Both the position numbers and the translations under genes were made by a program. A stretch of DNA of 64,000 bases from contig CAUJCR010000003.1 in the NCBI GenBank assembly GCA_963169355.1, positions 1 to 64,000 on the forward strand, read 5' to 3'. Origin of the DNA: Bacteroidota bacterium (GTDB lineage: Bacteria > Bacteroidota > Bacteroidia > B-17B0 > Aurantibacillaceae). The notes beneath the pieces are model-generated. The model did no database searches. It was not told the DNA's origin and worked only from the letters and a program-made list of their open reading frames with translations. How positions within the stretch are numbered: position 1 is the stretch's first letter; every line of letters begins with the position of its first letter. This document shows, in pieces, positions 8,056 to 16,248 of the stretch.

Positions 8056-10318
8056 GTTATATAATATCGTTGCTATTCTATTTTTTAGTTTTTATGTAAG
8101 TGCACAACAAAACAGTTTACCATTAATTCCACAACCCAAATCGTTAGTTTTAACCAATGGTAATTTTAATCTAACTTCATCTACCAAAATAGTTGTTACA
8201 GCCCAATCAGCTAAGAATGAAATAGCCTATTTTAATGCGTATTTAAAAACACATTATGGTTTTGTATTAGATGTGGTGTATAAAATCCCTGAAAAAGATA
8301 ATTACATCATTTTTAAATTTCCTGATTGGGAAGCTGGGTTAAAAGAAAATTACCACTTAAACATTCAAGAATCAGCTATATCTATTACAGCAGAAAGTGG
8401 AGGCGCAGGAAATTTTTATGCTATACAATCTCTTATACAATTATTGCCTATCGAAAAAACAAATACTTTAGTTATTCCGTGTCTTCAAATAAAAGATACA
8501 CCACTCATGAAATGGAGAGGAATGCACTTAGATGTATGTCGGCACTTTTTTTCAATAGACTTTATAAAAAAATACATTGATTTATTAGCCTTATATAAAA
8601 TGAACACCTTTCATTGGCATTTAACAGATGACCAAGGTTGGCGAATTGAAATAAAGAAATATCCTAAACTCACGCAAGTAGGTGCGTGGAGAAAAGGCAC
8701 AATGATTGGCGCTTATAGCAATCAAGAATTTGACACCATTAAATATGGCGGTTATTATACTCAAGAACAAATAAAAGAAGTAGTGGCTTATGCTGCTCAA
8801 AGACATATAACCATTGTTCCTGAAATTGAGATGCCTGGCCATGCTGTTGCCGCCATCAGTGCTTACCCATTTTTATCGTGCGATGAAAAACAAATTGATG
8901 TAGAAAGAGGTTGGGGTGTATTTGAAAACGTGTTTTGTACTAAAGATACTGTGTTTAATTTTTTAGAAAATGTATTGAGTGAAGTGATGAATTTGTTTCC
9001 GGGAACATACATTCATATTGGAGGCGACGAATGTCCTAAAACGAAATGGAAAACATGCAAGCATTGTCAATTACGTATTAAAACCGAGAAGCTTAAAGAT
9101 GAACACGAATTACAAAGTTATTTTATAACTCGTATCGAAAAATTTGTAAATAGTAAAGGACGACAAATTATAGGTTGGGACGAAATTTTAGAAGGTGGAC
9201 TTGCACCTAATGCAGCAGTAATGAGTTGGAGAGGCACCGAAGGTGGTATTAATGCTGCTAAACAAAAACACAACGCAGTAATGAGTCCTGGCACACATTG
9301 TTATTTCGATCATTTTCAAGGCGACCCTATTGATGAGCCTTTGGCTTTTGGCGGTTATACACCCTTACAAAAAGTATATAGTTTTAATCCTGTGCCAACT
9401 GAACTTAATGACTCAGAAAAAAAATATATTTTAGGCGCACAAGCTAATATTTGGACAGAGTATATTTTAAACGAAAAACATGTTGAGTATATGGCAAACC
9501 CTCGTATGGCTGCTTTATCAGAAGTGTTGTGGTCTCCCAACGAAAATAGAAATCAATCTAATTTTATAGCCCGGTTACAAAAACATTTTTTATTACTCGA
9601 TAAATTACACTATAATTATTCAAAGGCTTTGTATAATGTAGAACAAGTTCCAACTGCATCAAACACTCATCAAGCTATCCAATTAGAATTAAAAGCCGAT
9701 TCGGTATTAGGCAACATATATTATACAAGCGATGGAAGCGAACCAAGCATTAAATCTACACCTTATACAAAGGCTATTACCATTTCAAAAAACACCACCA
9801 TTAAAGCGGCGTTGTTTAAAGACAACGAACAATTAGGAAAGGTATCACAACGTTATTATGATATAAATTTAGCAACCAATAAAAGCATCGCTTTAGCAAC
9901 ACCACCAAATAGTTCTTATAACTATGGTGGAGCTTTTACACTTATAAATGGTGTTGTGGCAAGTTTACCAAGAACCAATAATCAGTGGTTGGGTTGGAGC
10001 GGAAAAAACCTAGAAGCTGTAATTGATTTAAAACAACCCGAAGAAATAAAAACAATAAGTGTAGGTTTTTTAAAAGAAGAAGTTAATTGGATTTATTTAC
10101 CTAAAGATGCTGAAGTTTTCATATCAAATGATGGACAGAAATTTTCTTCTGTCGGAAAAATGAAATTAAACAATGAGCGTTTTATGGAAATAATAATAAA
10201 CCCAACTAAAACACGCTATGTAAAAATTGTAGCTAATTATTACGGATTAATTCCACAAGGCAATCCTGGTGCTGGTTCGCCCGCTTGGCTATTTTGCGAT
10301 GAAATTCAAATTAAATAA
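8045..10318 (+). CDS. GH20 beta-N-acetylhexosaminidase, exported
   Basis: Removes terminal beta-linked N-acetylglucosamine or N-acetylgalactosamine. Starting at ATG 8045 gives MKHKLYNIVAILFFSFYVSAQ, a clean signal peptide; an in-frame ATG at 8030 would add five residues before it. Domains in order: GH20 N-terminal domain (about 30-145), the catalytic barrel with HIGGDE, whose D-E pair (D328-E329 from this start) is the catalytic dyad, a chitobiase-type C-terminal domain (YYTSDGSEP, about 575-625) and an F5/8 type C (CBM32-like) sugar-binding domain to the end. The start overlaps the preceding gene by 11 bases. The same C-terminal domain pair occurs on the GH92 enzyme at 19352. Location is periplasm or outer surface. 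Confidence 0.93.
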   Translation: MKHKLYNIVAILFFSFYVSAQQNSLPLIPQPKSLVLTNGNFNLTSSTKIVVTAQSAKNEIAYFNAYLKTHYGFVLDVVYKIPEKDNYIIFKFPDWEAGLKENYHLNIQESAISITAESGGAGNFYAIQSLIQLLPIEKTNTLVIPCLQIKDTPLMKWRGMHLDVCRHFFSIDFIKKYIDLLALYKMNTFHWHLTDDQGWRIEIKKYPKLTQVGAWRKGTMIGAYSNQEFDTIKYGGYYTQEQIKEVVAYAAQRHITIVPEIEMPGHAVAAISAYPFLSCDEKQIDVERGWGVFENVFCTKDTVFNFLENVLSEVMNLFPGTYIHIGGDECPKTKWKTCKHCQLRIKTEKLKDEHELQSYFITRIEKFVNSKGRQIIGWDEILEGGLAPNAAVMSWRGTEGGINAAKQKHNAVMSPGTHCYFDHFQGDPIDEPLAFGGYTPLQKVYSFNPVPTELNDSEKKYILGAQANIWTEYILNEKHVEYMANPRMAALSEVLWSPNENRNQSNFIARLQKHFLLLDKLHYNYSKALYNVEQVPTASNTHQAIQLELKADSVLGNIYYTSDGSEPSIKSTPYTKAITISKNTTIKAALFKDNEQLGKVSQRYYDINLATNKSIALATPPNSSYNYGGAFTLINGVVASLPRTNNQWLGWSGKNLEAVIDLKQPEEIKTISVGFLKEEVNWIYLPKDAEVFISNDGQKFSSVGKMKLNNERFMEIIINPTKTRYVKIVANYYGLIPQGNPGAGSPAWLFCDEIQIK

Positions 10319-10319
10319 T

Positions 10320-11312
10320 ATGAAAACTTCTCGAAGACATTTTTTAAAACTATCAGCCATTACAACATCATTACTGGCAGTAAGTAAAAGTAAAGCCACA
10401 CAATTAGTACTTCAGCAGTCGAGTTCCACCATACAGCCTATTGTACTTTCAACTTGGCGCTTTGGTGTAGAAGCCAACGCAGAAGCTTGGAAAACCTTAT
10501 CTAATAAAGGCAGAGCACTAGATGCTGTTGAGTCTGGTGTGAAAATTACAGAAGCTAATCCTAAAGAGCGAAGTGTTGGATATGGCGGAAGGCCTGATAG
10601 AGATGGGCGTGTAACACTTGACGCTTGTATTATAGATGAGTTTTCTAATATTGGTTCGGTGGCGTGTTTAGAAAACATCAAGCATCCTATTTCGGTGGCA
10701 AGGGCTGTTATGGAAAAAACACCACATGTGATGCTAGTAGGCGATGGCGCTTTTGATTTTGCCATCTCTCAAGGGTTTCCAAAAGAAAATTTATTAGTTA
10801 AAGAATCGGAAGAAGAATGGAAAGAGTGGTTAAAAAAATCAGAATACAAACCAAAAGCAAATATTGAAAATCATGACACCATTGGTATGATTGCACTTGA
10901 TATGCACGGAAATTTATCGGGTGCGTGTACTACTAGTGGTTTAGCATTTAAAATGCATGGACGCGTTGGTGATTCACCAATTATTGGAGCAGGTTTATTT
11001 GTAGATAATGAAGTAGGAGCCGCAACTGCTACAGGGCATGGCGAGGAAGTAATTCGAATTGCTGGAAGCCACACCGTGGTAGAATTAATGCGTCAAGGAC
11101 TACACCCAGAAGAGGCTTGTAAAAAAGCAGTTGAACGAATTGTGAATAGTGCCAAGATGCGTAAAAAACCACTGGCTGATTTACAAATTGGCTTTATTGC
11201 TATTAATAAAAAAGGAGAACATGGCGCCTATTGTTTACAAAGCGGATTTAATTATGCGGTTTATTCTCCCCAAATAAACAATCAACTTATTGATGCCAAA
11301 CACATCTTATAA
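10320..11312 (+). CDS. N4-(beta-N-acetylglucosaminyl)-L-asparaginase (glycosylasparaginase), Tat-exported
   Basis: Cleaves the GlcNAc-asparagine bond that links N-glycans to peptide. The start at 10320, one base after the hexosaminidase stop, gives MKTSRRHFLKLSAI, a perfect twin-arginine signal (S-R-R-x-F-L-K); an upstream extension inside the preceding gene was rejected for this reason. The protein is an Ntn-hydrolase precursor: the segment NHDTIGMIALDM contains the threonine (T187 of 330) that becomes the N-terminal nucleophile after self-cleavage, and the RPDRDGRVTLDA and TGHGEE segments match the family. It closely resembles the well-studied Elizabethkingia (Flavobacterium) meningoseptica enzyme. 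Periplasmic location is expected. Confidence 0.93.
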   Translation: MKTSRRHFLKLSAITTSLLAVSKSKATQLVLQQSSSTIQPIVLSTWRFGVEANAEAWKTLSNKGRALDAVESGVKITEANPKERSVGYGGRPDRDGRVTLDACIIDEFSNIGSVACLENIKHPISVARAVMEKTPHVMLVGDGAFDFAISQGFPKENLLVKESEEEWKEWLKKSEYKPKANIENHDTIGMIALDMHGNLSGACTTSGLAFKMHGRVGDSPIIGAGLFVDNEVGAATATGHGEEVIRIAGSHTVVELMRQGLHPEEACKKAVERIVNSAKMRKKPLADLQIGFIAINKKGEHGAYCLQSGFNYAVYSPQINNQLIDAKHIL

Positions 11313-11988
11313 ATACACATTAGAGATTGCATGTTTTAACTTAGAATCTTGTGTTATTGCACAAGAAGCAGGAGCTGATAGAATTGAGTTTTGTCAGCAA
11401 TATGCTTTAGGTGGCTTAACACCTGCTTACGATGATATTATAAAAGCTAGAGCTCTTATTAAAATTCCGTTACATGTTATTATTCGTCCTCATGCTAATG
11501 GTTTTGTATATTCTTCAAAAGAAATACAACAAATGCAACAGGATATTTTATTTTGTAAACAACAGAAAATTGATGGAGTGGTGTTTGGGGTTTTAAATGC
11601 ACGCCATCATATTGACATAGAAAAAAATCAAGCCTTATTATCGGTGTGTGATAAAATGCTTACTACCTTTCATCGAGCTATTGATAGTTGCCATCTAATA
11701 CCTCAGGCTGTTGAAAGCCTTATTTCATTAGGGTTTCACAAGGTGCTGACATCGGGCGGAAAACACACAGCATTAGAAGGTAAAAACCAAATAAAAACAT
11801 TACAACAACAATTCGGACACCAAATTCAAATTATGCCAGGCGGCTCTATTAGAAGTAACCACATCCAGGCACTACAACAGATTACTCATTGTTACGAGTT
11901 TCATTCGGCGGCTTTAGTAGATGACACCACTCTTACTAATCAACAAGAAGTAAAACAACTAAAACAACAATTGTTAAGTCATGTTTAA
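11293..11988 (+). CDS. cutC: CutC family TIM-barrel protein
   Basis: A 231-residue protein of the CutC family, recognisable from LEIACFNLESCVIAQEAG, ADRIEFC, GGLTP and IRPHANGFVYS. ATG 11293 is preferred over the TTG just before it. CutC was named for copper tolerance, but that function has been questioned and no copper-related gene is near. Here the start overlaps the glycosylasparaginase gene by 20 bases and the end overlaps the beta-mannosidase gene by 8, so translation is probably coupled with glycan-degrading enzymes. It has no export signal and acts in the cytoplasm, perhaps on a released sugar; that role is inference. Confidence 0.9.
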   Translation: MPNTSYKYTLEIACFNLESCVIAQEAGADRIEFCQQYALGGLTPAYDDIIKARALIKIPLHVIIRPHANGFVYSSKEIQQMQQDILFCKQQKIDGVVFGVLNARHHIDIEKNQALLSVCDKMLTTFHRAIDSCHLIPQAVESLISLGFHKVLTSGGKHTALEGKNQIKTLQQQFGHQIQIMPGGSIRSNHIQALQQITHCYEFHSAALVDDTTLTNQQEVKQLKQQLLSHV

Positions 11989-14485
11989 ATGTTACTTCAT
12001 AGCTTGTTATTTGTTAAGCCATATTTTAGTAGCGCAGGTTTCACGTGTGCCTCTTCATACAAACTGGAAATTTAAACAAGTAGGCACATCGGTGTATTAT
12101 CCTGCAAGCGTTCCAGGAACTGTTCATACAGATTTATTAAATAATCAAATCATTCCAAATCCAATTTATAACCTTAATGAATTTAAAGTACAATGGGTAG
12201 AAACAAAAGACTGGGAATACGTCTGTCGTTTTTCATTAAACGCACAACAACAATCCACCCAACACATTCAATTAGTTTTTGAAGGATTAGATACGTATGC
12301 TCAAGTGTATCTTAATGACACTTTAATATTAAGTAATCATAATATGTTTCATACCCATCATATTAATATTAAACCTTATTTAAAAAATGACTCGAATGAA
12401 CTAAAAATTATTTTTGAATCATCGGTTAATAAAGGTAAAGAAGCAGCTAAAAGTTTACCTTATACATTACCCGAAAAAGAACGTGTTTTTACGCGTAAGG
12501 CGCAGTATCAATATGGCTGGGATTGGGGACCAAGATTAGTTACCTGCGGTATTTATAAAAACGTGTTGCTCGAATTTTGGGATGATGCTAAAATTAATTA
12601 TACACATTATAAAGTTAAATCACTTTCGGATAGCTTAGCTGAAATAGCTGTTATTACTGAGATAGAAAGCCATCAAAATAAACATGCCAACATCGAGGTG
12701 ATGATAAACGACGCTTCTATACCCGAAAAATATAAACAAAGCATCAAACAACAACACAATGTTAAACTACAGAAAGGTATTACGCTTGATACCTTTTTAA
12801 TTAAAATACCAAAACCAAAATTATGGAACTGTAACGGGCAAGGTTCTCCAAATTATTACGAAGCTTATGTGGGGCTATCAAATCAACAACAAATAAGCGA
12901 TTATAAATTGTTTCATGTAGCTCTTAGAACCATTGAGTTTATACAAGAGCCCGATTTTTTTGGACAAAGTTTTTATTTTAAAATAAACGGACAAAAAATA
13001 TTTATGAAAGGTGCGAATATTATTCCACCTGATAATTTTATGTCGAAAAAAATAGATTATCATGCTTTGGTAAAACAAGCTAAAGATGCAAACATCAACA
13101 TGCTAAGAGTGTGGGGAGGTGGTCTTTATTTAGATGATGAGTTTTATACCGCTTGCGATCTGAATGGCATTTTAGTGTGGCAAGATTTTATGTTTGCTTG
13201 TGCTATGTATCCTGGCGATAGTTTGTTTTTAAAAAGTGTAGGCATAGAAGCAGAGCAACAAATAAAACGTTTGCGCAATCATCCGTGTTTGGCTTTGTGG
13301 TGTGGTAACAACGAAAACGACGAAGCTTGGCACAACTGGGGTTGGCAAAAACAATTTAACTACTCTAAACAAGACTCGGCTAAGATATGGTGTGATTATC
13401 AAAAAGTATTTTATGATATATTACCTACTGCTGTAAAAAACCACGACGGTGTTACTTCTTATATTAGCTCATCACCCATGATAGGTTGGGGAAGAAAAGA
13501 AAGTTTATTAATAGGAGATTCGCATTACTGGGGTGTGTGGTGGGGCATGGAGCCATTTGAAGTGTATAACAAAAAAGTAGGACGTTTTATGAGTGAATAT
13601 GGTTTTCAAAGTATGCCTAGTTATTTTACATTAAAAAAATATGGCGACAGTTTAAATTTAAACTCGGCCTATATTAAAGCTCATCAAAAACACCCAACAG
13701 GATTTCAAACCATAAATGCGTATTTAAAAACAGATTATAAAATTCCGAATAGCTTTTTTAATTATGTATATGTGTCGCAATTATTACAACGCGATGGCAT
13801 GAGCACCGCCATTGAAGCACATCGAAGAGCCAAACCATACTGTATGGGCACACTTTATTGGCAGTTTAACGATTGTTGGCCTGTTACTTCGTGGAGTGCG
13901 ATAGATTATGATAATGTACCAAAGGCATTGTATTTTGCTACCAAAAAACTATACCAAAATGTGATGATTAGCATGACACACCAACGCAATAATTTTGTTG
14001 TTTACTTAATAAACGACAGCACGCACACTATAAATGCCGAATTAAAAACACAACTTAAAAACACCAAAGGAGAAGTTTTATATACTACATCTAAGCAACT
14101 AACTATTGCAAGCAACAGCAGTTTACCAGTTGATAGCCTCTCAGAATCTCTTATAAAACCGTATTCATTAAATGATACATATTGGCATTGTGAATTAATT
14201 CATCACAACAAACCTATTGCATACAAAAATTTTTATTTTGTAAAACCAAAAGATTTAAAGCTACATAAACCAACTATTAAAATTACTAAAACCAAGCATT
14301 CATTAATTCTTAAATCAGATGTATTGGTAAAAGACCTGTATTTATATGGCTTAGATGGTGATTTAAAATTAAGCGACAATTATTTTGATTTAGAAGCTGG
14401 CAAACAGAAAGAAATTTATTTTCAAGAACCTATAAAGAATACAAGTGCCATAAAGTATCTCTCATTATTTGATACAATGAATTAG
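11981..14485 (+). CDS. GH2 beta-mannosidase, exported
   Basis: Hydrolyses the beta-1,4-mannose bound to chitobiose in the N-glycan core (or other beta-mannosides). The 834 residues contain a signal peptide (CYFIACYLLSHILVAQ), a jelly-roll sugar-binding domain (about 22-200), an Ig-like domain (about 205-320), and the catalytic barrel with acid/base E445 in WCGNNEN and nucleophile E539 in SEYGFQS, then a C-terminal Ig-like region. The length and the WDWGP segment match family 2 beta-mannosidases. It is the last gene of the operon. The 56 bases after it hold an imperfect AT-rich hairpin that may end transcription. Confidence 0.93.
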   Translation: MFKCYFIACYLLSHILVAQVSRVPLHTNWKFKQVGTSVYYPASVPGTVHTDLLNNQIIPNPIYNLNEFKVQWVETKDWEYVCRFSLNAQQQSTQHIQLVFEGLDTYAQVYLNDTLILSNHNMFHTHHINIKPYLKNDSNELKIIFESSVNKGKEAAKSLPYTLPEKERVFTRKAQYQYGWDWGPRLVTCGIYKNVLLEFWDDAKINYTHYKVKSLSDSLAEIAVITEIESHQNKHANIEVMINDASIPEKYKQSIKQQHNVKLQKGITLDTFLIKIPKPKLWNCNGQGSPNYYEAYVGLSNQQQISDYKLFHVALRTIEFIQEPDFFGQSFYFKINGQKIFMKGANIIPPDNFMSKKIDYHALVKQAKDANINMLRVWGGGLYLDDEFYTACDLNGILVWQDFMFACAMYPGDSLFLKSVGIEAEQQIKRLRNHPCLALWCGNNENDEAWHNWGWQKQFNYSKQDSAKIWCDYQKVFYDILPTAVKNHDGVTSYISSSPMIGWGRKESLLIGDSHYWGVWWGMEPFEVYNKKVGRFMSEYGFQSMPSYFTLKKYGDSLNLNSAYIKAHQKHPTGFQTINAYLKTDYKIPNSFFNYVYVSQLLQRDGMSTAIEAHRRAKPYCMGTLYWQFNDCWPVTSWSAIDYDNVPKALYFATKKLYQNVMISMTHQRNNFVVYLINDSTHTINAELKTQLKNTKGEVLYTTSKQLTIASNSSLPVDSLSESLIKPYSLNDTYWHCELIHHNKPIAYKNFYFVKPKDLKLHKPTIKITKTKHSLILKSDVLVKDLYLYGLDGDLKLSDNYFDLEAGKQKEIYFQEPIKNTSAIKYLSLFDTMN

Positions 14486-14541
14486 TTTTTATTTTAAAAT
14501 CTAACTTAAAATCAAAAACAATAACGCTCAAACATGAAAAT

Positions 14542-14841
14542 TTAAGAATGATTTTTAAACACCTTTTTTGGATTTCTTTTGGCATGAGTTAATCTAAACA
14601 CATAAATTTTATAACCAATAACTTCAAAAACGATGAGGTAAGGAAACCTGTTTAATTTAATTGTTCTTAATCTTTTATTCTTTTTTTGATACAATAAAGG
14701 AGATACTTTGATGTGTTCCATCGCGGTTTCCCAACTTAAAACAAAATTTAACCCTAAATTTCTTTGTTTAGATTCGTAGTAGCTAACAGCTTCCTTGAGT
14801 TCTAGGTAAACACTTTCAGGAACTAAGATTTCATAAATCAT
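14542..14841 (-). CDS. RelE/ParE-family toxin (TA pair 1)
   Basis: A 99-residue small basic protein. The order of features fits the ParE/RelE fold: an N-terminal strand (YEILVPESV), two helices (LELKEAVSYYESK, GLNFVLSWETAMEHI), then strands with LRTIKLNRFPYLIVFEV and a final strand IYVFRLTHAKRNP. Toxins of this fold block ribosomes or gyrase; which one cannot be told here. Its start overlaps the stop of the upstream antitoxin gene by 4 bases, the usual arrangement. It lies between the beta-mannosidase and a repeat-rich stretch. Confidence 0.82.
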   Translation of the reverse strand: MIYEILVPESVYLELKEAVSYYESKQRNLGLNFVLSWETAMEHIKVSPLLYQKKNKRLRTIKLNRFPYLIVFEVIGYKIYVFRLTHAKRNPKKVFKNHS

Positions 14842-15077
14842 TTACCTAAACTCTTTAATAATTTCTTTTTAACTTGTGATACGGTATAAGTTTTTTCTTC
14901 CCCTTTTAATATAGTTTTTCTACGTGCTTCTATAATTTTCAAATCCTCTGCACTTAATTCATAATCATAATTAGAAACCTGACCGTTCAATAATGTATAT
15001 ACAGCTTCTAAAATTTTTTCATCGTCAATTTGCTCAACACAATCCACAATTTTCTTTTTTAAGCTCGATTTTGTCAT
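14838..15077 (-). CDS. Antitoxin (TA pair 1)
   Basis: A 79-residue protein, largely helical and charged, of the kind of addiction-module antitoxin found before ParE/RelE toxins in Bacteroidota (SLKKKIVDCVEQIDDEKILEAVYTLLNG, then SAEDLKIIEARRKTILKGEEKTYTVSQVKKKLL). The C-terminal half is the likely toxin-binding part. It is the first gene of the pair and is preceded by a strong promoter at 15104-15134 that is almost the same as the one before TA pair 2. The antitoxin itself is not similar to that of pair 2. Confidence 0.8.
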   Translation of the reverse strand: MTKSSLKKKIVDCVEQIDDEKILEAVYTLLNGQVSNYDYELSAEDLKIIEARRKTILKGEEKTYTVSQVKKKLLKSLGK

Positions 15078-15103
15078 TTCTAACCTTGATTATACGTGAA
15101 ACA

Positions 15104-15134
15104 CAAATTTACTTATTTTATGACTACTTTCAAA
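15104..15134 (-). promoter_or_regulatory. Promoter of TA pair 1
   Basis: On the minus strand TTTG (15134-15131) is followed after exactly 19 bases by TAAATTTG (15111-15104), the full Bacteroidota consensus TTTG-N19-TAnnTTTG. The antitoxin ATG is 27 bases beyond. The whole box and its spacer match the promoter at 16466-16496 at nearly every base. Confidence 0.8.
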
Positions 15135-15163
15135 ATAAGAAGTTTATTACTCTTTCTAAATTC

Positions 15164-15300
15164 CTTTGCTTCTCCAAAGAAAAGCTACAAAAGAAATTTC
15201 ACGATACTTTTGGCGCCAAAAGTATCCAAAACCGTTTTATTTTTCGGAAGGATATTTTTGTTTTCTGCACACATTCCTCCACCAAACAAAACCGCTGATA
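15164..15300. repeat. Repeat unit A, copy 1 (with 24-base palindrome)
   Basis: This unit recurs at about 16977-17113 and 17391-17525. It starts near TTTGCTTCTCCAAAGAAAAG and contains a perfect 24-base palindrome at 15203-15226 (half-site GATACTTTTGGC, centre GGCGCC), followed by a conserved stretch to CAAAACCGCTGAT. It can be read as protein for short distances in several frames, but the frames differ between copies, so I treat it as non-coding. Confidence 0.85.
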
Positions 15301-15302
15301 TA

Positions 15303-15480
15303 AACCCGAAGTAGTTTATAGGATTTCTATTACAAGTCAAAATAAACTTCAGTCATCGTGCGTGCTCGATTCTGCGGGCTTCAAAATATTGCAAATATTT
15401 CTCCAGTCCTTAAATCTGCGCTGCACAATGCCTTTGTTTATTTTACCTTTCACTACGAAACCTACAAGCTACTTCGGGTT
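15303..15480. mobile_element. 178-base insertion with AACCCGAAGTAG inverted ends
   Basis: AACCCGAAGTAG (15303-15314) is repeated inverted at 15469-15480. The element separates repeat units A and B: in the two sister arrays unit A runs straight into unit B (GATTCAAAAATCCCAC at 17109-17124 and 17521-17536), whereas here the matching text is GATATA, element, AAAATCCCAC. That comparison marks it as an insertion. It encodes no protein. The AACCC end is shared with the structured repeat family of 15739-15907. Confidence 0.75.
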
Positions 15481-15738
15481 AAAATCCCACGAAGCGCTCG
15501 TGCCTGCCCTTCGATTTTCTCACAGCTATATCTGCGAAAAATAAAAGTTCACGCACTCAAAAGCCTGTGTGTTGGGTTACGCACTATGCTATTCCAGTTA
15601 GCGCCATGGCATTTTAAAATGTTGCGTAAAAATCGAGTGGTATCAAAGGCGAGGGCAAGTGTGTAGATTCTTTGGGCTGTTCGTGAAGCGCTTCGAACAA
15701 TCGGATTGATGATATGCAGATTTTAGTGAAATTTTATA
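15481..15738. repeat. Repeat unit B, copy 1
   Basis: Begins AAAATCCCACGAAGCGCTCGTG (a small hairpin) and runs through GTGTGTTGGGTTACGC, ATGGCATTTTAAAATGTTGCG and TTCTTTGGGCTGTTCG to GATTTTAGTGAAATTTTATA, where structured repeat copy 2 follows. Sister copies are at 17114-17346 and 17526-17802, with a 5'-shortened one at 16527-16680. Copies differ by scattered substitutions and by their 3' ends. No conserved coding frame is seen. Confidence 0.8.
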
Positions 15739-15907
15739 AACCCAAATTATGTATTAGAAATCGTTATGAGCATCGAAAGTTCAATAAAATAGACACTTTT
15801 ACGATTGAAGCATAGTACGCACTATGTTGAAAGAGAAAAAGTGGCGAAGCGTTCTGTTTTGAAGAAATTTAGAGGCGGAATAGATTATCTAGTACATATT
15901 TTGGGTT
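15739..15907 (+). repeat. Structured repeat with inverted ends, copy 2
   Basis: It has ends AACCCAAATTATG... and the inverse ...CATATTTTGGGTT, 169 bases long. Interior stems match copy 3: AATAGA/TCTGTT (one G-U type pair), CACTTTT/AAAAGTG and CATAGT/ACTATG. It is inserted between ATTTTATA and ATTCGCCTTGATTTT; in the third array (17791-17806) the two flanks are joined without it. Copy 1 at 1-170 has different bases in the same stems but keeps the pairing. Confidence 0.85.
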
Positions 15908-15987
15908 ATTCGCCTTGATTTTTTTGTAACTTTTTGTTTCAAGGCAAAAAGTTTTTTTTACTTCAAGGTAAAAATAAGTAAGAAAGA
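15908..15987. repeat. Repeat unit D, copy 1
   Basis: CGCCTTGATTTTTTTGTAAC leads into a hairpin AACTTTTTG (15928-15936) / CAAAAAGTT (15945-15953), then TTACTTCAAGGTAAAAATAAGTAAGAAAGATTAC as separate conserved stretches. Related copies are at 16850-16950 and 17801-17853. The unit runs directly into the 3' end of the toxin gene at 15988. Confidence 0.75.
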
Positions 15988-16248
15988 TTACTTGTAAATT
16001 TCTTTTCGATGTCCTATTTCTCTAATATCTACTAATAGGATAACATCTTCTATTGAATAAATTATTCGATATGTACCCATTCGGATACGCCATAAATTAG
16101 TAAACCCTTTTAATTTTTTACAACCCACAGGACGAGGATTTTTTTCTAAGTCTTTAAGTATTGGGATAATCTTTCGGACGATTTGAGCAGGTAATTTAGT
16201 AAGATTTTTTTCTGCTGTTTTGGATAATACTACTTGATAAAGGCTCAT
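15988..16248 (-). CDS. RelE-family toxin (TA pair 2)
   Basis: An 86-residue protein with a typical RelE/YoeB-like layout: strand YQVVLSKTAEK, helices LTKLPAQIVRKIIPILKDLEKNP, then KKLKGFTNLWRIRMGTYRIIYSI and VDIREIGHRKEIYK. The arginines in WRIRMGTYRI and the GHR near the end fit the mRNA-interferase branch. Its start overlaps the antitoxin stop by 4 bases. The last codons (KEIYK-stop) lie inside repeat sequence: about 36 bases at 15977-16012 match 17359-17394 with three differences, so the repeat either supplied or captured the gene's end. Confidence 0.88.
   Translation of the reverse strand: MSLYQVVLSKTAEKNLTKLPAQIVRKIIPILKDLEKNPRPVGCKKLKGFTNLWRIRMGTYRIIYSIEDVILLVDIREIGHRKEIYK

Noticed and set aside
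10269-10319. Upstream extension of glycosylasparaginase from 10269
   Set aside because: It overlaps the GH20 end, and the Tat signal begins cleanly at ATG 10320.
12037-12046. CACGTG-containing text in the beta-mannosidase gene as a parS site
   Set aside because: Only the left half matches; the right half is TGTGCC.
15358-15666. Open reading frames inside the repeat island (also 14993-15298, 16850-17299, 16924-17193, 17373-17606, 17434-17646)
   Set aside because: The frames follow repeat units and change between copies; no start signals or families. They are by-products of the repeats.
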